Below the pieces are notes generated by a model. It did no database searches. It saw nothing but the letters and a program-made list of their open reading frames with translations, and was not told the origin of the DNA. A DNA stretch of 6,739 nt from Thermoplasmata archaeon (GTDB lineage Archaea; Thermoplasmatota; JAKEGO01): contig JAKEGO010000147.1 in assembly GCA_022615805.1 (NCBI GenBank), positions 1-6,739 on the forward strand. The letters are read 5' to 3'. Every line of letters starts with the position of its first letter. The first letter of the stretch is position 1. Positions 1-5,460 of this stretch are shown in pieces. The position numbers were made by a program, and so were the translations under genes.

Positions 1-522
1 GATGCGGGGGGCGAGGTCGCGGCCCAGCTGGGTTGCGGGGTAGAGGACGATATCTGGTCTGTACTTCGATATCAGCCCGACGATGACCGTGCTGAAGGCG
101 TCGGTGTTGTACTCCCTCAGCTCCGGGCGGTCGACGAGGTAGACGGCCTCCACGCCGTAGCGGCCGAGCCCCGGGACGAGTGCCCCCACGCCGTCGCCGA
201 GGAGGATCGCGCAAAGCCTGGAGTCGAGTTCCCGAGCCAGCTCGCGCCCCTTGGAGAGGAGCTCCATCGACGCCGTCCGGACCTTCGCGTTGTCCACGGT
301 CTCCACGAGGACCCAGACGTCCCTGTGGGCCGAGAGGTCGACGTCCACGGCCTTCCTGTGGAGGACCAGCGCCTTGAACGGGCAGACCTGGACGCACGCG
401 CCGCAGAGCGTGCAGTTGTCCTGGACCCTGGCGACGCGGTCGACCACCAGGATGGCGCCGAAAGGGCAGGCCCTGACGCACTTCGTGCAGCCCGTGCACG
501 CGTCAGTGACCTCCAGGCTCAT
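1..522 (-). CDS. etfA: Electron transfer flavoprotein alpha subunit with N-terminal 2[4Fe-4S] ferredoxin domain (partial, 3' end missing)
   Basis: I translated this from the minus strand; the window holds the first 174 codons and the gene continues past base 1. Residues 9-20 and 37-48 each carry a C-x2-C-x2-C-x3-C-P motif (CTGCTKCVRACP and CTLCGACVQVCP), the pattern of two [4Fe-4S] clusters. From about residue 69 the sequence is EtfA domain I (VWVLVET, the ASMELLSKGRELARELD helix, CAILLGDGVG, then PDIVLYPATQLGRDLAPR at 156-173). The FAD-binding C-terminal domain lies outside the window. EtfA pairs with EtfB to carry electrons from acyl-CoA dehydrogenases. Ferredoxin-fused EtfA is known from anaerobes, such as CarE of the Acetobacterium caffeyl-CoA reductase complex. 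The ATG at 522 follows EtfB by 10 bases, and a GAGGGG site (529-534) lies 6 bases upstream, overlapping the EtfB stop. The family call is firm; the electron partner is inferred. Confidence 0.93.
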   Translation of the reverse strand, partial: MSLEVTDACTGCTKCVRACPFGAILVVDRVARVQDNCTLCGACVQVCPFKALVLHRKAVDVDLSAHRDVWVLVETVDNAKVRTASMELLSKGRELARELDSRLCAILLGDGVGALVPGLGRYGVEAVYLVDRPELREYNTDAFSTVIVGLISKYRPDIVLYPATQLGRDLAPRI

Positions 523-536
523 ATCGCGCCCCTCAC
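519..536 (-). other. 5-codon bridging mini-ORF at the etfB-etfA junction
   Basis: A GTG (536-534) overlaps the etfB TGA as GTGA. Five codons later (GTG AGG GGC GCG ATA) a TGA overlaps the etfA ATG as ATGA. The frame also contains the GAGGGG site of etfA. It is very short and may be accidental; it is recorded because the same double overlap occurs at two other junctions here. Confidence 0.17.
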
Positions 537-1318
537 AGCACCCGCTCCTGCTTCAGTATCTCGACCAGCCTGCCGACGATCTCGTCCGGGGCCCCCTCGA
601 GCATCTCCCCCTTCTCGCGCTTGGGCGGCGGGTATACCTTCTCGACCCACGTTGGCGAGCCGTCGAGGCCCAGACGGCCGGGGTCCGCATCGAGGTCCGC
701 GACCTTCCATTCCTCGTAGGGTTTGCCCTTCGCCTTCATGATCCTCGTGAACGGGGGGTTGGTCGGCACGAAATCGGATGGCGTCGTCATGGTGGCGAGC
801 GCGGGCAGCCTCGCCTCGACGGTCTCGTTGCCGTCCTCGACGACGCGCCGCGCCCTCAGCGTCCCGTCGACGACCTCGATGCGCTCCGCGTAGGTGACCT
901 GGGGCATCCGCAGCCTCGTCGCGATGCCCGGCCCCACCTGGGCGGTGTCGCCGTCGATGGCCTGGAGGCCGCAGACCACGAGGTCGACGTCCCCGACCTT
1001 CTCTATGGCCTTCGAGAGGGTGTAGGCGGTCGCGAGGGTGTCCGCGCCGGCGAAGGCCCTGTCGGTCAGGAGGATCCCGCGGTCGGCGCCGATGGCCAGG
1101 GAGAGCATGATGACGCTCTTCGCCTGCGGCGGGCCCATGGACAGCACGATGAGCTCGCCGCCTGTCCGGTCCCTGACCCGCAGGCCCTCCTCGAGGGCGA
1201 ACTGGTCGAAGGGATTGATCATGCTAGGCACGCCCTCCCTGATGAGGGTCCCCTTCTCGGGGTCGACCCTGACGTCGGTCGTGTCGGGGACCTGCTTGAC
1301 GCAGACGACGATCCGCAT
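533..1318 (-). CDS. etfB: Electron transfer flavoprotein beta subunit, bifurcating-like
   Basis: EtfB forms a heterodimer with EtfA and passes electrons from acyl-CoA dehydrogenase to the next carrier. From the start chosen here it is 261 residues, normal for the family. The N-terminus MRIVVCVKQVPDT, the segment INPFDQFALEEGLR, LLTDRAFAGADTLATAYTL and the nucleotide-loop motif AIDGDTAQVGPGIA (residues 120-133) are all typical. From memory, AIDGDTAQVGP is the form seen in electron-bifurcating Etfs, whereas mitochondrial EtfB has AIDDDCNQTG; this is suggestive only. Two starts are possible. The ATG at 1318 gives the canonical N-terminus and has GGAGG (1329-1333) 10 bases upstream. The ATG at 1327 adds MRG but sits only one base from that site. 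The gene lies 52 bases (43 if the start is 1327) after acyl-CoA dehydrogenase and 10 bases before etfA, so the three are probably cotranscribed. Confidence 0.95.
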   Translation of the reverse strand: MRIVVCVKQVPDTTDVRVDPEKGTLIREGVPSMINPFDQFALEEGLRVRDRTGGELIVLSMGPPQAKSVIMLSLAIGADRGILLTDRAFAGADTLATAYTLSKAIEKVGDVDLVVCGLQAIDGDTAQVGPGIATRLRMPQVTYAERIEVVDGTLRARRVVEDGNETVEARLPALATMTTPSDFVPTNPPFTRIMKAKGKPYEEWKVADLDADPGRLGLDGSPTWVEKVYPPPKREKGEMLEGAPDEIVGRLVEILKQERVL

Positions 1319-1370
1319 GCCGCGCATCCCTCCGGTTCCCGCTCCCCGCCGACCTCTCCGGCGTGGGGCC

Positions 1371-2570
1371 TCAGTAGCCCTTCCAGGAGGTCCCGCCGAG
1401 GACCTCCCGTGCGATGATGAGCCTCATGACCTCGGAGGTCCCCTCGGCCCACCCGAAGCTCCGGATGGCCCGCAGCGCCTTCTGCTCCGTGCACTCGAGG
1501 CTGTAGCCGTAGGCGCCCTGGACCTGCATCGCGAAGTTGATGGCATCGAAGGCCCACAGCGGGCCCCACAGCTTGGCCATGGCGATGGCCTGGCTCGACT
1601 CCATCCGCGAGGCCTTGCCCTGCTTCTCCTGGTCCATGATGCGGAGCGCCTTGTACGCCCAGTCGCGGAGCATCATCATCCTCGACCAGTGCTCCGCCAG
1701 GGGGAACTGCATGCCCTGGTATCTGGCGAGCGGCTGCCCGAAGGCCTTCCTCTCCTTCATGTACGCGACCGCGTTCTCCAGCGCCTTGAGCGCGGCGCCC
1801 GCGCAGACGCAGGCGATGATCCCCCTTGCCGCCTCGTAGCCCTCGTGGATGATGTAGAACCCGCGCTTCTCCTCGCCGATGAGGTAGCGTTCCGGTATCT
1901 CGACGTTGTCGATGTGGAACCCGCCGGTGGACATCCCCTCGCGGCCCATCTCCCGGTCGAGGGATATCTCGATGCCCTTCGAGTTCAGGGGGAGGAAGAA
2001 GAGCGTGCACCCGCGGACGCCGGCGGCGAGGTCCTGCCTCGCGAGGGTGACGTGGCCCCCGTCGGTGTTCCTGGCCTCGCGGATGCCGCTGATGTAGTTC
2101 TTCGCGCCGTTCACGACGTATCCGTTGCGAATGGGCTTGATCGTGGTGATCATATTTCCGAGGTCGGAGCCGGTGTCGGCCTCCGTGGAGGCGATGCCGC
2201 AGAACATCCTGCCCTTCGTCATCTTCGGCAGGAGCTCCTGCTTCGCCTCCTCGGTCCCGTAGAGGTATATCATCCTGCTCCAGGAGGCCGGGACGAGGTA
2301 GTAGACGCACGTCGAGCCGGTGGGGTCGACGCGGGCCAGCTCCTCGCCGACGATGCCGGCGGTCACGAGGTCGAACCCCGCGCCCCCGTACTCCTCGGAC
2401 ACGAGAGGGCAGAAGAGCTCGAAGTCCGCCATCGCATCGTGTATCGACCGCGGTATCTCGCGCTTCTCCTCCATCTCCACGACCTTCTCGGGGGTTATGT
2501 GATTCTGGAGGTATTCCCTCAGGCTCTCGCGGAACATCCGCTGCTCCTCGGTGAAGAACCAATCTTCCAT
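1371..2570 (-). CDS. Acyl-CoA dehydrogenase (FAD-dependent)
   Basis: This enzyme oxidises an acyl-CoA to the trans-2-enoyl-CoA and gives its electrons to Etf, here encoded directly downstream. It has 399 residues, standard for a single-domain acyl-CoA dehydrogenase. Visible features are the N-terminal helical domain with FTEEQRMFRESLREYL, PLVSEEYGGAGFD (55-67), the FAD/substrate signature CGIASTEADTGSD (124-136), VVNGAKNYISG in the beta domain, RKAFGQPLARYQ (274-285) and the C-terminal QGAYGYSLE. AEGTSE near the C-terminus supplies E376, matching the catalytic base of short- and medium-chain family members. Chain-length or branched substrate specificity cannot be read from the sequence. The start at 2570 is preferred because GGGTGA (2575-2580) lies 4 bases upstream and because a TATA-like element at 2604-2612 falls inside the possible extension to 2639. 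It is the first gene of the second unit, followed by etfB and etfA. Confidence 0.95.
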   Translation of the reverse strand: MEDWFFTEEQRMFRESLREYLQNHITPEKVVEMEEKREIPRSIHDAMADFELFCPLVSEEYGGAGFDLVTAGIVGEELARVDPTGSTCVYYLVPASWSRMIYLYGTEEAKQELLPKMTKGRMFCGIASTEADTGSDLGNMITTIKPIRNGYVVNGAKNYISGIREARNTDGGHVTLARQDLAAGVRGCTLFFLPLNSKGIEISLDREMGREGMSTGGFHIDNVEIPERYLIGEEKRGFYIIHEGYEAARGIIACVCAGAALKALENAVAYMKERKAFGQPLARYQGMQFPLAEHWSRMMMLRDWAYKALRIMDQEKQGKASRMESSQAIAMAKLWGPLWAFDAINFAMQVQGAYGYSLECTEQKALRAIRSFGWAEGTSEVMRLIIAREVLGGTSWKGY

Positions 2571-2574
2571 GGAG

Positions 2575-2580
2575 TCACCC
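2575..2580 (-). promoter_or_regulatory. Shine-Dalgarno site of acyl-CoA dehydrogenase
   Basis: GGGTGA lies four bases before the ATG at 2570. GGTGA is complementary to the 3' end of archaeal and bacterial 16S rRNA. The site decides the start: the in-frame ATG at 2639 would lie upstream of the putative promoter and has no comparable site. Confidence 0.6.
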
Positions 2581-2603
2581 TTGATTGGCCGAAGGGCGAT
2601 GCC

Positions 2604-2620
2604 ATGTAAAAGTCTTTTGT
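2604..2620 (-). promoter_or_regulatory. Archaeal-type BRE/TATA promoter-like element before acyl-CoA dehydrogenase
   Basis: On the minus strand this reads ACAAAAGA followed by CTTTTACAT, an A-rich BRE-like stretch and then a TATA-like stretch in otherwise GC-rich DNA. Its centre lies about 38 bases before the ATG. If transcription starts about 25 bases downstream of the TATA centre, as in archaea generally, the leader would be about 12 bases and would still contain the GGGTGA site. The element resembles the one before the thiolase in composition and distance. The promoter role is inferred from pattern only. Confidence 0.5.
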
Positions 2621-2682
2621 CGGCCGCGCGAACCTGCAAGGCGGAGGATACGATTTCGAGAATTGGGTTGCCCTTCGGGCGA

Positions 2683-2709
2683 GAAATAACCGAACCACGG
2701 GGGGCGTGG
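2683..2709 (-). terminator. Possible terminator after coaE
   Basis: Eighteen bases after the coaE stop, the minus strand has a 5-base inverted repeat, CCACG and CGTGG, around a five-base C loop. It is followed by the T-containing stretch GGTTATTTCTC. A short stem plus a T-rich tail, placed between the two proposed transcription units, fits a terminator. The stem is short and the T tract is interrupted, so this is only a candidate. Confidence 0.3.
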
Positions 2710-2727
2710 CCTTGGGACTGGGACGAT

Positions 2728-3327
2728 TCATCGGAGGAACGGTTCGACCACCTCGCGCCAGAAGCGCTCGACCTGGGCCCTCGTCGCCGCGGGGTCCCCC
2801 GAATTGTCGATGCGGGCGTCCGCCCGATCGCGCTTGCCGTCCACCGAGACCTGCCGGGCCTCGCGCCGCCCCATCTCGGCCTCGTCCCACCCCCTGTCGG
2901 CCATCCTCTGCCTTCGCTCCCCGGGTGGAGCGTCGACGTGGAGTATGACGTCGCACAGCCCGTCCATTCCGGCCTCGATCAGCAGCGGCGCGTCGATGAC
3001 GAGCACCTCTCCGTCGCCCATGCCCTCGATGATGCGCCTGGTGTTCTCGCACACCTCGGCGTGAAGGATCCCCTCGAGCGTGGCGAGGGCATTGCGGTCG
3101 TCGAAGACGACGCGTGCGATGGCCCTGCGGTCCAGCCTTCCGTCACGCAGCACGTCCGGGCCGAGCGAGTCAGCGACCCTCGCGGCTATCTCCTCGGTCT
3201 CGAGTAGGCGGTGGCAGTCGGCGTCGGCGTCGTACACCCTCGCGCCCATGTCTGCCAGCATCGAGGCGACGGTCGTCTTGCCGGAAGCGATGCCCCCGGT
3301 GATGCCGATCACGACGGGAGGCATCAT
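2728..3327 (-). CDS. coaE: Dephospho-CoA kinase (bacterial-type CoaE)
   Basis: CoaE catalyses the last step of CoA synthesis, ATP-dependent phosphorylation of the 3'-hydroxyl of dephospho-CoA, in the cytoplasm. The 199-residue length fits the family. Visible features are the P-loop GITGGIASGKTT (residues 8-19, with G11, G16, K17 and T18), the DAD segment at 33-35 holding the conserved catalytic Asp, GRLDRRAIARVVFDD, the LEGILHAEV segment, VIDAPLLIEAGM and the C-terminal ADARIDNSGD. Two adjacent ATG codons (3327 and 3324) are possible starts. GGAGGAGG (3328-3335) abuts the first; its upstream GGAGG (3331-3335) lies 3 bases before the first ATG and 6 before the second. The gene follows the fusion gene by 31 bases and is presumably cotranscribed, placing CoA supply beside CoA-consuming thiolysis. 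Many archaea use an unrelated GTP-dependent enzyme for this step, so this gene is notable if the host is archaeal. Confidence 0.93.
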   Translation of the reverse strand: MMPPVVIGITGGIASGKTTVASMLADMGARVYDADADCHRLLETEEIAARVADSLGPDVLRDGRLDRRAIARVVFDDRNALATLEGILHAEVCENTRRIIEGMGDGEVLVIDAPLLIEAGMDGLCDVILHVDAPPGERRQRMADRGWDEAEMGRREARQVSVDGKRDRADARIDNSGDPAATRAQVERFWREVVEPFLR

Positions 3328-3362
3328 CCTCCTCCGCCCTGGGGCGAACGCACGGCGTTCAT
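3324..3362 (-). other. 12-codon bridging mini-ORF between HAD-ECH fusion and coaE
   Basis: An ATG (3362-3360) overlaps the TGA of the fusion gene as ATGA. It opens a 12-codon frame (MNAVRSPQGGGG) whose TGA overlaps the first coaE ATG, again as ATGA. A ribosome ending the fusion protein could restart here and end exactly on the coaE start. I see no good separate Shine-Dalgarno site for it. It could equally be a chance frame in a 31-base gap; the similar frames at two other junctions are the reason for listing it. Confidence 0.2.
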
Positions 3363-5395
3363 TCCCCCCTGAACCGCGGCCGCCGCCTCTCGAGCACAGA
3401 CGTGAGGCCCTCCAGCGCGTCCGCCGTGGAGAATATCCTCGGGAGGCTCTCGATCTCGAGGGCGAGCCCCTCGTCGAGGTCCAGCGCGGAGCCCCTCTCG
3501 ATGATGTCCGCTGCGAGGCTGACGGCCATCGGCGCCTTGCGGGATATCGCCTTGGCGAGCCTTTGGCCGACCACGTCCAGTCCCTCGGCGCCACGGAGGA
3601 GGCGCGGGAACGCGTCGTCGGTGAAGTGGTCCCTGATGGCGGAGAGGTCGTCGGGGAGGGGCTGCGGCGGCCGGGTGGCCTTGGTCACGATGCGGCCGGC
3701 ATCCACGAGGGCGGCCATCCGTTCGTCCACCTCAGAGGAGGGGAAGACGTACTCCGCGAGCCCCATGGCCTTCGCGGCCCCTGCGTCGAGCGTCTGGCCC
3801 GTCAGAACGAGGTACCTCGCCATCTCCTTGCCGACGTACCGCGTGGTCCGCTGCGTACCGCCGAGCCCGGGGTAGATGCCGATGCCGGTCTCGGGGAAGC
3901 CCATCGTGCCCTTCTCCGTCGCGACGATGGTGTCGGCCGCGAGGGCGATCTCCGCGCCCCCTCCGAGGGCGAGCCCGTCCAGCTTGGCGATCACCAGCTT
4001 TTCCGACCGGTCGATCCTGCCAAGGACCGAGTGGCCGTACTCGGTGAACGCGACGATCTCGCCGATGCGCCCCGTCCGTATGCGCTCCACGAAGTACGCG
4101 ATGTCCGCCCCGGCCACGAAGGCCTTGCCGGCGCCCTCGAGGACGATGGCCCTCACGGAGGGGTCCATCTCCGCGCGGGAGAAGCGGTCGTCCAGCTGGC
4201 GCATCACCTCCTCGTTGATGGCGTTCATGGCCTCCGGCCTGTTGAAGGTGATGGTCGCTATGCCCCCTTCGACCGAGAGGTCCACGAACGAGAACTCCCA
4301 CGAGCCGCCGATGCCCTCGAGCCGGGAGAGGTTGGCCGGCATGCTCAGGTCGCGGTACAGCGACGTGAACCGCTCGACGACGTCGTAGGCTCGTGCGATG
4401 CCGACGGCGTTCATCATCTCGAAGGGGCCCCTGGCCCAGCGCAGCCCGACCTTGGCCCCGCGATCGGTGTCCTCGATGCTGGCCACACCCTCCTCTACGA
4501 GGTGGCAGGCCACGGTGAAGACCGCGCCCAGGAGGCGCTCCTCGACGACCCCTGCCTTCGAGCCGTCCACCTCGCCGGACAGGTCCCACGGCCCGCCGCT
4601 CTCGAACTGTCGCCCGAGGGCATCGCACGGGCCGTAGAAGCGGCCGAGCTTCGAGCCGAGGCTGACCGCCGAATGGTAGGCGATGGGGACGCCGGTCACG
4701 TTCATCAGGAGGAACGGACCCATCCCGATGCCGAAGGCCCGCTTGGCCGTCTCGTCGACGGTCGGGATGGATATCCCCTCGCCGTGGAGTCGCGCGGCCT
4801 CGTTCAGCCATGGGACGAAGAACCTGTTGACGGCGAAGCCGGGGGCGTCGGCCACGGAGATCCGCGTCTTTCCGATCATCTTGGCGAAATGGTCGGCGAG
4901 CTCGACCGTCCGCTCGCTCGTCGCCTCGCCCGGGATGACCTCCAGGAGCCGGTTCTTCGCCGGGTGGTAGAAGAAGTGGAGCCCGACGAACCGGTCCTTC
5001 CTCCCCACGGCCCCGGCGAGCTCGGTGATCGAGAACGACGATGTGTTCGACGCGAGCACGGTCGCCTCGCCGCAGGCCTCGTCCAGGCGTCGGAAGAGGT
5101 CGCGCTTCGCGCCAAGGTCCTCGAATATGACCTCGATGACGAGGTCCGCGTCCGCGACATCCGAGAGGTCGGTGGACGGCCGAACGTTCGCGATGACCCG
5201 CTCGGCCCGCTCCGGCGTGAAGACCTTCCGCTCGACCCCCTCGGCGAGCATCTTCCGGATGCGCTCCATGCCGGCGTCGACGAAGCGCCGCTCCGTATCG
5301 ACCATGACGACGGGGATGTCCTCCTGGGCGATGCGCTGCGCGATGCCGCTCCCCATGTTCCCTGCGCCGACGACGCCGACCTTCGATATCCTCAC
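3359..5395 (-). CDS. 3-hydroxyacyl-CoA dehydrogenase / enoyl-CoA hydratase bifunctional fusion (HAD first, ECH last)
   Basis: This 678-residue protein carries two beta-oxidation steps: hydration of enoyl-CoA and NAD-dependent oxidation of the 3-hydroxyacyl-CoA. The Rossmann motif GAGNMG is at 10-15. S119, H140 (in LHFFYHPAKNRLLEV), E152 and N190 have the same spacing as the catalytic and binding residues Ser137, His158, Glu170 and Asn208 of mammalian short-chain HAD. HAD C-terminal domains span about 187-345. The crotonase domain begins near 368, with oxyanion-hole segments FVAGADI (426-432) and GLALGGGAE. E482 and E502 lie 20 residues apart, as do Glu144 and Glu164 of rat enoyl-CoA hydratase, so hydratase activity is expected. 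HAD-first fusions of this length are familiar in archaea; bacterial FadB has ECH first. The start is GTG at 5395, supported by GGAGGGG (5401-5407) 5 bases upstream. The gene lies 61 bases after the thiolase. Confidence 0.95.
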   Translation of the reverse strand: MRISKVGVVGAGNMGSGIAQRIAQEDIPVVMVDTERRFVDAGMERIRKMLAEGVERKVFTPERAERVIANVRPSTDLSDVADADLVIEVIFEDLGAKRDLFRRLDEACGEATVLASNTSSFSITELAGAVGRKDRFVGLHFFYHPAKNRLLEVIPGEATSERTVELADHFAKMIGKTRISVADAPGFAVNRFFVPWLNEAARLHGEGISIPTVDETAKRAFGIGMGPFLLMNVTGVPIAYHSAVSLGSKLGRFYGPCDALGRQFESGGPWDLSGEVDGSKAGVVEERLLGAVFTVACHLVEEGVASIEDTDRGAKVGLRWARGPFEMMNAVGIARAYDVVERFTSLYRDLSMPANLSRLEGIGGSWEFSFVDLSVEGGIATITFNRPEAMNAINEEVMRQLDDRFSRAEMDPSVRAIVLEGAGKAFVAGADIAYFVERIRTGRIGEIVAFTEYGHSVLGRIDRSEKLVIAKLDGLALGGGAEIALAADTIVATEKGTMGFPETGIGIYPGLGGTQRTTRYVGKEMARYLVLTGQTLDAGAAKAMGLAEYVFPSSEVDERMAALVDAGRIVTKATRPPQPLPDDLSAIRDHFTDDAFPRLLRGAEGLDVVGQRLAKAISRKAPMAVSLAADIIERGSALDLDEGLALEIESLPRIFSTADALEGLTSVLERRRPRFRGE

Positions 5396-5460
5396 GTCAA
5401 CCCCTCCACGAATGTGCGATGAGGGGGGCCCTGGATGATGCCTCCCCGGCCCGGCCTCAT
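5392..5460 (-). CDS. 22-codon bridging mini-ORF between thiolase and HAD-ECH fusion (putative leader or coupling peptide)
   Basis: An ATG (5460-5458) overlaps the thiolase TGA as ATGA and opens a 22-codon frame beginning MRPGRGGIIQGPP. Its TGA (5394-5392) overlaps the GTG start of the fusion gene as GTGA, so the frame exactly spans the gap. Inside the end of the thiolase gene, GAGGTGA (5468-5474) lies 7 bases before this ATG and is a perfect 7-base match to the Shine-Dalgarno consensus. The fusion gene's own site, GGAGGGG, lies inside the frame. The peptide has no recognisable domain. It could be a translational-coupling frame, a small protein, or chance, since GC-rich DNA has few stops. Confidence 0.27.
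   Translation of the reverse strand: MRPGRGGIIQGPPHRTFVEGLT
5401..5407 (-). promoter_or_regulatory. Shine-Dalgarno site supporting the GTG start of the HAD-ECH fusion
   Basis: GGAGGGG ends five bases before the GTG at 5395, and its core GGAGG (5403-5407) ends seven bases before. This is a strong site at good spacing. The GTG is followed directly by codons for RISKVGVVGAGNMG, a normal HAD N-terminus, so a later start would cut into the NAD-binding fold. Confidence 0.7.

Noticed and set aside
2571..2639. N-terminal extension of acyl-CoA dehydrogenase to an ATG at 2639
   Set aside because: The 23 extra residues do not resemble the family, the region contains the TATA-like element, and the ATG at 2570 has a well-spaced GGGTGA site.
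2670..2680. GCCC-TTC-GGGC palindrome as a separate hairpin or terminator
   Set aside because: The stem is only four bases with a three-base loop and no T tract follows on the minus strand. It is better noted as one arm of the 9-base inverted repeat.
3328..3594. 89-codon extension of coaE into the HAD-ECH gene
   Set aside because: The residues are Arg/Ser-rich shadow translation of the fusion gene. The family N-terminus begins at the double ATG beside GGAGGAGG.
3080..5422. 780-codon open frame on the plus strand opposite the HAD-ECH gene, and similar long plus-strand frames (for example 1038-2609 and 251-1417)
   Set aside because: They lie antisense to genes with full catalytic motifs, are rich in Arg, Ala, Gly, Pro and His in the way of GC-rich shadow frames, and show no domain pattern.
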